This document shows, one piece after another, positions 6,199 through 13,953 of a stretch of 25,884 nucleotides of DNA. The notes under the pieces are model-generated. The model saw nothing but the letters and a program-made list of their open reading frames with translations. It did not search any database and was not told the origin of the DNA. A program made the position numbers and the translations under genes. The DNA lies in contig RKSB01000125.1 in assembly GCA_007571095.1 (NCBI GenBank), positions 1-25,884 on the forward strand, in the 5' to 3' direction. How positions within the stretch are numbered: position 1 is the stretch's first letter; every line of letters starts with the position of its first letter. Origin of the DNA: K189A clade bacterium (GTDB lineage: Bacteria > Pseudomonadota > Gammaproteobacteria > Pseudomonadales > Azotimanducaceae).

Positions 6199-7650
6199 TC
6201 ACCGAGGTTTCTCGCATAAATCATAGTAACGGCAGATAAACTGGTATCTGACCGGCTTCTTTCTGGCAGCCTGACGAAGCCCGCCCTGCGAAAAAGCTGT
6301 TTCAAACGAAGCGATGTTGGCGTTGTATCTGTCCAGCAGCCCCTGTTTCACCGATTCCGGCAGAAAGGCATAGGCGAGGGAGTTTCGGCTGAGCTTCAGT
6401 ATCTCCTGCCAGCTCAAGTTGTATTCGACGACCGCAACATAGAATTCGTCGGTCATGTTTGAATTCCACATTCCCCGGTCGTCGGTTGCCAGTGCAACCG
6501 GTATTCCCGTCCTCAGGTATTCTGGAAAGGGGTGCTCGCTGTAGTCCTTGACGTACTCCAGCAGCAGATTGCTGATCAGGTTGATCTCGATCATTCTTTG
6601 ACCGAACTGCATCAATCTCATGGTCTCAGGGTCGCCGATCAGATTGAGTCCGTGGCCGATGCGCTCTGCTCCTGCCAGCAGAGTATCCCTTACATGTGGA
6701 TTGGGGCCGTCGGACTCGCCGGCATGAATGGACAGTGGCAGGTCATATTTTCTTCTTAGCTGCCGAAAGGTGTCCAGAAAGTGCATTGGGTTTCCCTTGG
6801 TGTTGGACTCTATACCAACCAGATTCAGGGCCACGTAGAGATCCGGGTTTTTGGCACTGAACTCGTAGAGCAGTTTCGTTTCTTCCAGAGCACCCGGCAG
6901 AAATCTGAGCACCGCATTCTGCAGTCGTACAACCATTCCTGTGGCCACTGCATCCGGATGCTTCAGTTGTTCTCGGTAAAGGGCTGCCACTTGGTTCGGA
7001 TCAAACAGGCTACCGTCTGGCTTGAGAAAACCATGGGAATTGGATTGTGTTTCCAGGTAGATCAGGCCTTCGTCGCTGAAGGTCTGCATGTTGAGCAGTA
7101 GAATTTCGTTGGTGATGTAGGGGTTACGAAACAGGTGGTTAAGCCTCTGCCAGTGCTTGCCGAAAAACTCATCGCGTCCCTCTGACCGCTTATCCAGCTC
7201 GATGCTGTGGAGCCATGCCTGCCTTTCTGCCGGCGTCAGGTTCTGCAGGAGCTTGTGTTCGCCCTGTTCGCAACTGCTCAATTGTCGCCAGGATGACTCC
7301 TGAATATTGCGAAACAGCAACGAATAATCGGCATCCCGATTCTCGTAAGCACGACAGTTGTCGATTCTGACCTTGGTGTAGTAGCGATAACCCTTTTTTG
7401 CCGAGTTCAGGGCCGCTTCGTACCACCACTCGGGCAGCCCGGAACCGGACAGGTGATTGTGCAGGTCGCCGCCTTTGGGCATGTTGTAAAGGAAGCGGTA
7501 CAGATCCTCTGGAGAAGCCTGCTGCTTGAAGTCCTCAAACCAGTGATTGGCGAGTGCTGCAAAGCCTGTGTTTGCGAGAACCCACCCGACTGCAAGCAAG
7601 GCTATTGGCAGAAGTCGCCGCCGAACACGAAAGGACACCGAAGGAATCAT
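6199..7650 (-). CDS. Exported adenosine deaminase-family hydrolase
   Basis: This 483-residue protein of the metal-dependent adenosine/AMP deaminase family probably removes the amino group of a purine nucleoside. Residues 8-33 form a signal peptide (RVRRRLLPIALLAVGWVLA, then AALA), so the enzyme is predicted to act in the periplasm or outside the cell; most bacterial Add enzymes are cytosolic and about 330-350 residues. Motifs: MPKGGDLHNHLSGS (metal His 64 and 66), SIHAGES (about 306-310, metal His and catalytic Glu), RIGHGLNL, and ALATDDRG (about 386-393, metal Asp pair). The extended N-terminal part before the barrel recalls secreted ADA2/ADGF-type enzymes. GGAG lies 8 bases upstream of the ATG. 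It appears monocistronic. Substrate is inferred, not shown. Confidence 0.88.
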   Translation of the reverse strand: MIPSVSFRVRRRLLPIALLAVGWVLANTGFAALANHWFEDFKQQASPEDLYRFLYNMPKGGDLHNHLSGSGLPEWWYEAALNSAKKGYRYYTKVRIDNCRAYENRDADYSLLFRNIQESSWRQLSSCEQGEHKLLQNLTPAERQAWLHSIELDKRSEGRDEFFGKHWQRLNHLFRNPYITNEILLLNMQTFSDEGLIYLETQSNSHGFLKPDGSLFDPNQVAALYREQLKHPDAVATGMVVRLQNAVLRFLPGALEETKLLYEFSAKNPDLYVALNLVGIESNTKGNPMHFLDTFRQLRRKYDLPLSIHAGESDGPNPHVRDTLLAGAERIGHGLNLIGDPETMRLMQFGQRMIEINLISNLLLEYVKDYSEHPFPEYLRTGIPVALATDDRGMWNSNMTDEFYVAVVEYNLSWQEILKLSRNSLAYAFLPESVKQGLLDRYNANIASFETAFSQGGLRQAARKKPVRYQFICRYYDLCEKPR

Positions 7651-7935
7651 AAAAGAGGCTCCAGAGCAAGTTCATTCTCGAGTTCATTATGATAACCGGC
7701 ATCGTTGGATTTCGGGGCAGACCGAAGAGCCTCGACTCGTATTTTCTGGCCGGTTGTTGAAGTCAGGGAAGATGGCAACCAGGACTGATTTGGCTACTAA
7801 CGAGTGCCTGGAGTGAGTCGCCGGTCTGAGGTTGGTGCCTTGTCTTCGGTACATTCAACCGGAAGGCAGTTCACCCGGCCTTTCTTCAAGCCTTTTCGCC
7901 GTCACCCATGGAGTTTAGCGGCAAGCAGCCTGCAA
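7651..7935. other. Intergenic region upstream of the deaminase
   Basis: It holds the deaminase RBS (GGAG, 7659-7662), presumably its promoter, and the region beyond the nfuA stop. One small hairpin, TTCGG-6-CCGAA (7711-7726), has no T-tail. I see no gene or RNA here. Confidence 0.4.
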
Positions 7936-8514
7936 TCAGCGATAGTAGGCGTTGTCCTGAATGCTGTGGTCGGTCGCATCTCGTATCCCAGTCAATTCGG
8001 GCAACTGTGAGAGCAGCGTCTGCTCGACGCTCTGCTTGAGAGTGATGTCAATCGCTGCACAGCCCTGACAACCGCCGCCGAATTGCAGTACCGCCTCATT
8101 GCCTACGACCTCCACCAGACTGACCATTCCGCCATGGGCAGCCAGGCTGGGGTTGATTTCGTTGTAAAGAATGTAGTTTATGCGGTCCTCCAGAGGGCTG
8201 TTTTCATCGACGCTGGGAAATCGGGCGTTGGGTGCCCGAATGGTCAACTGGCCACCCAGATCGTCCTGCTGAAAATCCACCACCGCATCCTTGAGGTAGG
8301 TTTCGCTTTTCGCCTCGAACCAGGCAGTAAAGCCGTCGTAGCGGTGCTCGATGTCGCCTTCCTCCTCCTCTCCCGGCGAACAGTAGGAAATACATGTTTC
8401 GGCGTGCGGAGTACCCGGCTGGGTCACAAAGATACGAATGCCGGTTCCAGACTGCTCCTGCTTTTCCAGAAGGTCTCTGAGGTAGGACTGTGCTTCCGGC
8501 CGAATTTCTATCAC
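7936..8514 (-). CDS. nfuA: NfuA, Fe-S cluster carrier protein
   Basis: NfuA carries [4Fe-4S] clusters to target enzymes, especially under oxidative stress or iron limitation. At 192 residues it is the same size as the E. coli protein. The N-terminal half is a degenerate A-type carrier domain (IEIRPEAQSYLRDLLEKQ), the C-terminal half an Nfu domain with NPSLAAHGGMVSLVEV and the cluster-binding pair GGGCQGCA (Cys149 and Cys152, the same numbers as E. coli). The start is GTG at 8514; AGGAG (8522-8526) lies 7 bases upstream. A good sigma-70 promoter lies at 8580-8606. It is alone on its transcript. The Fe-S enzyme encoded at 12289-13953 is one plausible client. Confidence 0.97.
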   Translation of the reverse strand: MIEIRPEAQSYLRDLLEKQEQSGTGIRIFVTQPGTPHAETCISYCSPGEEEEGDIEHRYDGFTAWFEAKSETYLKDAVVDFQQDDLGGQLTIRAPNARFPSVDENSPLEDRINYILYNEINPSLAAHGGMVSLVEVVGNEAVLQFGGGCQGCAAIDITLKQSVEQTLLSQLPELTGIRDATDHSIQDNAYYR

Positions 8515-8579
8515 AAGGGGTCTCCTGAGGGTAAAGCCGCCGCAGATTATTCAGAGTTTCGGCGGACGCTTGACCTTTC

Positions 8580-8606
8580 ATTATATAAGCAAGTGCTTGC
8601 CGTCAA
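8580..8606 (-). promoter_or_regulatory. Sigma-70-type promoter of nfuA
   Basis: On the minus strand: TTGACG (-35, 8606-8601), a 15-base spacer, then a consensus TATAAT (-10, 8585-8580), about 65 bases upstream of the GTG start. The spacer is short (17 is usual) and contains GCAAG-CA-CTTGC, a near-palindrome between the two elements where a regulator could bind. Confidence 0.65.
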
Positions 8607-8776
8607 CCGATTTTCGTGATGAAGCGTGCAGAAATATCGGAGGACTCGACGGCTTCCAGAGCAAAGAGAGCCGGTAAAGACGATTCGGGCAGCTTGAGTT
8701 CTTGTAGCCAATATAGACAGGGAGGGTATTACGCCTTCTGTCTCTGGCTAACTTCTTTTGAATACGAACGCAGGCT

Positions 8777-9703
8777 TCAGCGACTGTTGCGGGCTCGAAT
8801 CCTTCTTCCGTTCTTGCAGTCAAGTGCCAGATCATCGACGTTGAGAAGCTTGAAGTCAGCCGACACGCCCGAGCCGGCAAAATAGCTTTCCCAGAATGCC
8901 TTGTGGTTCCTGCGGTCTTCAAAAGTCATGGTTTTGCAGGTCTGAAGGTAGTGGACATCAATGTCAAATCCGGACATGTCCATCAGGCCTTTTTTCCGGC
9001 TGGCCAGATAAGAGTCGAAATCAAACCCCTCCTTGTAGTGAGAGAACTCCTCCGTGTTTTGAAGCATATCGGACAGTATGGTGATGCTGTTCTTCTTGTG
9101 GTCGCCTTCTCTTTGAATGGCGACCAGCTCTTCAATGGTGCCGGCCAGCCTTGAACGATGCTGGCTTTCGCTTCCCTTGTCAGCGAGGTACTGAATGAGG
9201 GCATCTATGGTCTGCTCAAGCGATTTTTCGTGGGCCCTTAACTTCTCGATCAACGCCTGATGCTTCTTGAATCGGGCGGGCAGGGGCCTGCTGAGGTCGG
9301 GGTCTCTGCCCCACAGAATCTTTCGTTCCTCTTCGGGTATGCTTTTGATGGTGAAGGGAATGCAGAAATCCGACAGCTTGACCGGCACCGGATTTTCGGG
9401 ATTGAGTATGTACAGCTTTATTCGGTCAAACTGATTGGAGAGGTTTCTGACGACATTGCTGAGAATTTTTCTGGGATAGTCCAGGTATGCCGCCGGCAGG
9501 GGGTCGGAAAAATCCAGAACGATGAGCCTGTTTTCCCTGATCAGGGATGTGTCCGTCGGGCAGAGGTTCTCGTCAACATCGGGTACCTGAACCTGGCCCC
9601 CTCGATTGCTGACGGACACAACCAGAAAAATGATCAGGATTGCCGAAATAAAACTGAGTGTGGAGAGAACAAACTCCTTGTTCATTCCTTTAGCCCAGTT
9701 CAT
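8777..9703 (-). CDS. Membrane-anchored VWA-like protein (cassette gene 3)
   Basis: The product has 308 residues with no family name I recognise. Residues 11-31 form one membrane helix; the rest is soluble and probably extracytoplasmic. The fold looks VWA/integrin-like: RLIVLDFSDPLP (59-70) gives a strand ending in a D-x-S-like metal site, SITILSDMLQN (206-216) a second strand with Asp, and FWESYFAGSGV (270-280) resembles the final helix of such domains. An inserted helical segment (about 140-200, charged and heptad-like) lies between. Start is uncertain: ATG 9703 or ATG 9685; neither has a strong RBS. It follows gene 2 after 16 bases, so probably one operon. It could sense or bind a partner through the metal site; function unknown. 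Confidence 0.75.
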   Translation of the reverse strand: MNWAKGMNKEFVLSTLSFISAILIIFLVVSVSNRGGQVQVPDVDENLCPTDTSLIRENRLIVLDFSDPLPAAYLDYPRKILSNVVRNLSNQFDRIKLYILNPENPVPVKLSDFCIPFTIKSIPEEERKILWGRDPDLSRPLPARFKKHQALIEKLRAHEKSLEQTIDALIQYLADKGSESQHRSRLAGTIEELVAIQREGDHKKNSITILSDMLQNTEEFSHYKEGFDFDSYLASRKKGLMDMSGFDIDVHYLQTCKTMTFEDRRNHKAFWESYFAGSGVSADFKLLNVDDLALDCKNGRRIRARNSR

Positions 9704-9719
9704 GCTTTAGCCAGGGAAT

Positions 9720-11159
9720 TCAAAGGGCGTTTTTAACTCTTCTATAGACCTGTTCTATTTTCTGGTTCGTTTCCCTGTACTGAATCTGGATCTCTTTGCT
9801 GAACCTGAGCAGATACTGGTCAATGTCCCTTTCTATATCTTCGCACATCAGGTTGATCTTTTCTCTCTCCTGAGAGTCGATGTAGGGGTTGTCAAATACA
9901 AACATCCCCTGCTGAAACCAGTTGGAGGAATCAAACCATGCCGGTTTTGGATAGGCATCCTCGGTCCGGTTTCCAGCGTTGAACTCGATATAGGCATCAA
10001 ACATGGATTTGATGATGCTGCTCAGTTCCTTGGCGTAGAGTTCAAGCTTTTTTTCGTAGAGATTTTCTCTGTTGGTGATGGAGGAAAAGGTTTCGGTGAT
10101 GCTGTTGATGGCGTTGATCTGTTCTGCGTAGTTGTCGTCAACTCGGGACTGGATCTTGAGCCTTTCCCTGTTGATGGCATCCTTGTGGTTCTTGATGATC
10201 TTGACCCAGTCGGAGTAGTTGCGATATTTCGACCAGAAGTACTTGCGTATCTTGCTGGCCAGCAGGATGGTTCCGCCTGCGGTGATAAGCGAGGTTATAA
10301 AGACGTCTATTCGCGTCATCGACTTGTAACCATCCACGACAACGGAAATATCTGTTACCGTCGAGTCGGAGCGCCATCCGGCCAACAGCCCCAGCCCGAA
10401 CATAAAAACCACTATAGTCAGGGTCAGCCCCAGATAGCCAAGCACTCGCTTGATCGAAATCCTGCGGTTGGCCTTCAGGTTGATATCCAGATCCTTGGGC
10501 GTGTAGGAGTGCATCCAGGCACCGAACAAGGCAGTGGCGAGAATGAAGGATATGGCCACAAAAGAAGAGTAGAGGGCATCCTGATAGCCAAGTGCCTCTG
10601 TAAGCAGGTACCAGATCATTCCGGCTTCTACGGCTGCAATCAGCGAGAGAGTGCTCAAAAAGCCATGCAGAGTGGTTTTGCTGGCCCAGTCTATCGGGCT
10701 GTAACCGGAGAACTCCCGTATCTTCTTCTTGTAGGCATCGAATTTTTCCCTGTCTCTCTGGCAGGTCTCCACCCTGTCTTCCAGTTCGGACAGGTCGATA
10801 TCCGCCTCAAGGTCTATGTGCTCTCTCAGTTTTTTTGAAACTATCTCCTTGAGCAGCCGGTATTTTTCGTTGAAGTCCTCCAGATAGAGAGACTTGTAGC
10901 TGTCGAAGAAGATGTTGGCCTGACGAAAAAGGATGTCGATGTAGCCGTATTTCGCTTTACTCTCTGTTCGAGGTTCAGGCGGTTGCTTCTGGCCGTCTGC
11001 ACGACCGGCCTCTTCGGGCTCGGCAGAGGCGATTTGGTGAGATACCTTTTTGACCTGTCTGGCGAAATAGCTCTTGAAATTTTCGACGACATACTCGCTG
11101 ATCTTTCCGTCGACTTTTTTGACCGAGTTCTCGGTTAGCAGGTCAGCTGGTTCCGCCAT
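9720..11159 (-). CDS. Four-helix membrane protein with coiled-coil flanks (cassette gene 2)
   Basis: This 479-residue protein of unknown function has a cytoplasm-like charged N-terminal region (1-160) with helices such as YLEDFNEKYRLLKEIVSKK, four membrane helices (about 165-188, 194-215, 237-260 and 284-303), and a long charged C-terminal helical region (310-479). The membrane part shares motifs with gene 1: YLLTEALGYQDALY against YLLSEQLGYSDSLY, WRSDST against WRADGT, and GYKSMT against GYKNMT. Its start overlaps the end of gene 1 by 17 bases, indicating translational coupling. The two proteins probably arose from one ancestor and may assemble together. Confidence 0.78.
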   Translation of the reverse strand: MAEPADLLTENSVKKVDGKISEYVVENFKSYFARQVKKVSHQIASAEPEEAGRADGQKQPPEPRTESKAKYGYIDILFRQANIFFDSYKSLYLEDFNEKYRLLKEIVSKKLREHIDLEADIDLSELEDRVETCQRDREKFDAYKKKIREFSGYSPIDWASKTTLHGFLSTLSLIAAVEAGMIWYLLTEALGYQDALYSSFVAISFILATALFGAWMHSYTPKDLDINLKANRRISIKRVLGYLGLTLTIVVFMFGLGLLAGWRSDSTVTDISVVVDGYKSMTRIDVFITSLITAGGTILLASKIRKYFWSKYRNYSDWVKIIKNHKDAINRERLKIQSRVDDNYAEQINAINSITETFSSITNRENLYEKKLELYAKELSSIIKSMFDAYIEFNAGNRTEDAYPKPAWFDSSNWFQQGMFVFDNPYIDSQEREKINLMCEDIERDIDQYLLRFSKEIQIQYRETNQKIEQVYRRVKNAL

Positions 11160-11790
11160 GGTCTTCTTTGAGGAGTGTTGCCTGTTTTTCCGCCAGCAGA
11201 TTTGCCGTCTGCCAAGCTATCATGGCGGCCTGGAAGCGGTTATAGACCTCTCTGTAGCCCCAGAATCTCGGCCACAGACACCTCCTCATTTCGTAGCTCA
11301 GATAGAGGAAGCTGCCGAGCGTAATCAATGCGGTGGTAACAATCGACAGTTCGGTCATGTTCTTGTAGCCAGAGACAACACCCTGCCAGCCGATTTCCGT
11401 ACCGTCTGCCCGCCAGTTTGAAATCAGACCCAGCAGAGCCAGAAAGACACACAGACACAAGAGTTGACTGATGCGACCCAATTGTCGCCTGAACCATCCC
11501 AGATTGATCGTGCTGTTGGCATTGGCAAAAGCCAGTGCCAGTGCACAGGAAAAAGTGGTGGCGATGGCACTCAGTGCGGCATACAGGGAATCGGAATAGC
11601 CGAGTTGCTCGCTCAACAGATAAAAGACCACCGCCAGTTCAATACCTATGACCAGCGTGATGGAGGATGCCAGTCGGAATTGGTTAACGGGCTTTTCCTG
11701 TATATCGTTGACGAGGTTACACCTTCTCAGAAAGTTGAGACGCTCGACATCTGCTGCGTGATATTCTCGCCGAATTTTTTCACTGACCAT
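11143..11790 (-). CDS. Four-helix membrane protein (cassette gene 1)
   Basis: Start ATG 11790 is preferred; a GTG two codons upstream (11796) is also possible and neither has a strong RBS. The product is about 215 residues with four membrane helices (near residues 42-62, 70-92, 107-127 and 148-168 counted from the GTG) and short charged ends. It corresponds to the membrane core of gene 2 without the long soluble flanks. A loop between helices 3 and 4 contains NWRADGT and VSGYKNMT, both preserved in gene 2, so that loop is likely functional. I recognise no named family. Confidence 0.75.
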   Translation of the reverse strand: MVSEKIRREYHAADVERLNFLRRCNLVNDIQEKPVNQFRLASSITLVIGIELAVVFYLLSEQLGYSDSLYAALSAIATTFSCALALAFANANSTINLGWFRRQLGRISQLLCLCVFLALLGLISNWRADGTEIGWQGVVSGYKNMTELSIVTTALITLGSFLYLSYEMRRCLWPRFWGYREVYNRFQAAMIAWQTANLLAEKQATLLKEDHGGTS

Positions 11791-11893
11791 GGTCACTTTT
11801 CAGGTAGCTAGACTGCCTGACCCTCTTGCCCTCTGTTAAACATTCAGCATCGGCCTGAACGGTTGTTCGAAAGTTCTCAAAGGCGCGTCGCCG

Positions 11894-11914
11894 AAAAAAC
11901 CTCCGGTTGCCGGA
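11894..11914 (-). terminator. Intrinsic terminator after the 43-residue gene
   Basis: On the minus strand TCCGG-CAA-CCGGA is followed by GG and six T. The stem is only 5 bp but GC-rich. It lies 44 bases after the 11958 stop and 104 bases before the cassette start, so it may separate the two transcripts or let through only part of the transcription. Confidence 0.5.
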
Positions 11915-11957
11915 CAAGAGTGTGGTCCGAACAGGGCAGTCGAGCCGATACCCTGGT

Positions 11958-12089
11958 CTAGGACGGTCGGTACAGAAACCAGACGACCGTTGCCGTTGCC
12001 AGCAGAATGACAATCAGAGCGGCCCATACGTCCACTTTGTCATCGGCCTCTTCTCCGGTAGCGTCTTTTTCTTCGGTGAGTTGAGTCAT
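11958..12089 (-). CDS. 43-residue single-helix membrane protein
   Basis: Reading from ATG 12089, the product starts MTQLTEEKDATGEEADDKVD, an acidic cytoplasmic segment, followed by a hydrophobic helix of about 20 residues (roughly VWAALIVILLATATVVWFLY) and ends RPS. Charge layout predicts the N-terminus inside. The RBS is weak (CAGGGCTG, about 10 bases upstream). It is divergent from cysI and followed by a terminator. Codon pattern and charge/helix arrangement look genuine, but at this size conservation would have to confirm it. It may be an accessory subunit of a membrane complex; nothing shows which. Confidence 0.5.
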   Translation of the reverse strand: MTQLTEEKDATGEEADDKVDVWAALIVILLATATVVWFLYRPS

Positions 12090-12139
12090 CGGATTGCAGG
12101 TCAGCCCTGAAGCTACGCAACTAATGCTTGTGGATGTAT

Positions 12140-12155
12140 TATTCTATTAAGAATA
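12140..12155. promoter_or_regulatory. Possible operator, TATTCT-ATTA-AGAATA
   Basis: A perfect 6+6 bp inverted repeat with a 4-base spacer sits in the AT-rich centre of the divergent region between the 43-residue gene and cysI. Position and symmetry suit a repressor or activator site. It does not clearly match any regulator consensus I know; CysB is possible on context alone. Confidence 0.35.
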
Positions 12156-12212
12156 GAGACGAAAATAAAATAGCCACACTTTCCGCAACACACAGCTCCG
12201 CAAAGGGGCAGG

Positions 12213-12248
12213 TTTTGCGAGTGCTGAATGGCAAACCCAGCCGCAAAA
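12213..12248 (+). other. Stem-loop in the cysI leader
   Basis: TTTTGCG (12213-12219) pairs with CGCAAAA (12242-12248); inside it GCTG (12223-12226) pairs with CAGC (12238-12241), leaving an 11-base loop and a 3-base bulge. It lies 40 bases upstream of the cysI ATG. It could affect message stability or translation; no known riboswitch pattern is evident. Confidence 0.35.
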
Positions 12249-12288
12249 GGAAGAGTGTCGGTTCGCACACGCCCAACTCAAGACTCAG

Positions 12289-13953
12289 ATGTACAAATAC
12301 GATCAATACGACCAGCGAGTGGTCGATCAGAGGGTGGAGCAGTTTCGCCGCCAGACTCATCGCTACATCGAAGGCAAGCTCACTGAAGAGGAGTTCAGGC
12401 CGTTGCGCCTGCACAACGGCCTCTATATGCAGCGTCTGGCCCCCATGATGCGGATAGCCATTCCTTACGGCCTGCTTTCCAGCGAGCAGTTGCGTATGCT
12501 CGCCTTGATTGCCCGCAAGTATGACAAGGGCTACGGCCACTTCAGCACTCGGCAGAACATTCAGTACAACTGGCTTCTGCTGGAAGAGGCACCAGACATT
12601 CTGGCCGATCTTGCCAGAGTGCAGATGCATGCCATTCAGACCAGCGGCAACTGCATCAGGAATGTGACCGCAGACCAGTACTCAGGCGTTGCCCATGACG
12701 AGAATGTAGACGCTCGACCTTACTGTGAACTGGTACGGCAGTGGTCAACCTTCCATCCCGAGTTTGACTGGTTGCCCAGAAAGTTCAAGATCGCCATCAA
12801 TGGTGCTCAAAATGACCGGGCAGCCACCGATGTCCATGATATTGGGCTGGATATCTACAAGGGTGAGGATGGCGAGCCGCTGTTCGATGTAAAGGTTGGC
12901 GGCGGACTGGGCCGTACGCCGGTGATCGGTCGCTGCATTCGCAAAGGGCTGCCGGTTCAGCATCTGCTGAGCTACCTCGAGGCCGTCATGCGAATATACA
13001 ATCGCTACGGTCGTCGCGACAACATATACAAGGCACGTATCAAAATACTGGTGCGAGCACTGGGTGCAGAGGTTTTTGCTCGCCAGGTGGAAGAGGAGTG
13101 GCTCAAAATCAGGGACGACCAGATTGACGTTACCGAAGAGGAACTGAATCGGATTGCCAGGCATTTTGAACCTCCTGAACTGGAGCCTTCACCCGATTGC
13201 TGGCCCGAACTGGAGGCCGAGAAAGAGAAGAAGACCGCCTATGGCTTCTGGCTGAAGAACAATCTGTTTCGCCACAAGGTTACCGGCTACGTCATAGTCA
13301 CCCTGTCGCTGAAGGCCATAGGCAACCCGCCCGGCGACGCCACGGATGTTCAGATGGAAGGGGTTGCCGACATGGCTGATCTTTATTCTCGAAGCGAGAT
13401 CCGTACCACGCACGAGCAGAATCTGATCCTGCCCCATGTCAGGCAAACCGACCTGCCGAAAGTGTTTGAAGCCGCTCGAAAGCTGGGTCTTGCCGCCCCC
13501 TTTACAGGTACTCTGGCCGATATTGTCTGCTGCCCCGGCGGCGACTTCTGCTCGCTGGCGAATGCCAAGTCCATACCGATTGCAGAAGCCATTCAACGCC
13601 GCTTTGATGATCTGGACTATCTGCACGATCTGGGGCCGCTCGACCTGAATATTTCAGGTTGCATGAATGCCTGCGGTCATCACCATGTAGGACACATAGG
13701 CATCCTTGGTGTTGACAAGAAAAGTCAGGAGTTCTATCAGGTTTCTCTGGGCGGAAACTCTACTCAGGACAGCTCTCTTGGAACCATCGTGGGACCTTCT
13801 TTTTCGAGTGCCGAAGTACCGGACAAGATCGCAGAGATCCTTGAATGCTATATTGACAGGCGCCACTCGAAGGAGACTTTTCTGGAGTGCTACCGCCGAA
13901 TTGGCATTGAACCTTTCAGAGAAGCGGTTTATGGGGCCAGTACTAAAACGTAA
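12289..13953 (+). CDS. cysI: Sulfite reductase hemoprotein (CysI-type nitrite/sulfite reductase)
   Basis: This enzyme reduces sulfite to sulfide in six electrons for cysteine synthesis, using siroheme coupled to a [4Fe-4S] cluster. The 554-residue length and the start MYKYDQYDQR match Pseudomonas-type CysI. It has the duplicated nitrite/sulfite reductase layout: ferredoxin-like half-domain (FRPLRLHNGLYMQR, GLLSSEQLRMLA), STRQNIQYNW and QTSGNCIRNVT in the first siroheme domain, VGGGLGRTP, then the cluster ligands CPGGDFC (Cys415 and Cys421) and CMNAC (Cys458 and Cys462). No clear RBS precedes the ATG; the only purine-rich run (AGGAAGAG, 12248-12255) is 33 bases away. DUF934 overlaps its end by 23 bases, a standard pairing in this group. 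Confidence 0.95.
   Translation: MYKYDQYDQRVVDQRVEQFRRQTHRYIEGKLTEEEFRPLRLHNGLYMQRLAPMMRIAIPYGLLSSEQLRMLALIARKYDKGYGHFSTRQNIQYNWLLLEEAPDILADLARVQMHAIQTSGNCIRNVTADQYSGVAHDENVDARPYCELVRQWSTFHPEFDWLPRKFKIAINGAQNDRAATDVHDIGLDIYKGEDGEPLFDVKVGGGLGRTPVIGRCIRKGLPVQHLLSYLEAVMRIYNRYGRRDNIYKARIKILVRALGAEVFARQVEEEWLKIRDDQIDVTEEELNRIARHFEPPELEPSPDCWPELEAEKEKKTAYGFWLKNNLFRHKVTGYVIVTLSLKAIGNPPGDATDVQMEGVADMADLYSRSEIRTTHEQNLILPHVRQTDLPKVFEAARKLGLAAPFTGTLADIVCCPGGDFCSLANAKSIPIAEAIQRRFDDLDYLHDLGPLDLNISGCMNACGHHHVGHIGILGVDKKSQEFYQVSLGGNSTQDSSLGTIVGPSFSSAEVPDKIAEILECYIDRRHSKETFLECYRRIGIEPFREAVYGASTKT

Noticed and set aside
8581..8922. 113-residue minus-strand frame
   Set aside because: Overlaps the end of the VWA-like gene in another frame and runs over the nfuA promoter; composition is not protein-like.
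10185..10838. 217-residue plus-strand frame
   Set aside because: Antisense to cassette gene 2, low-quality composition, no RBS.
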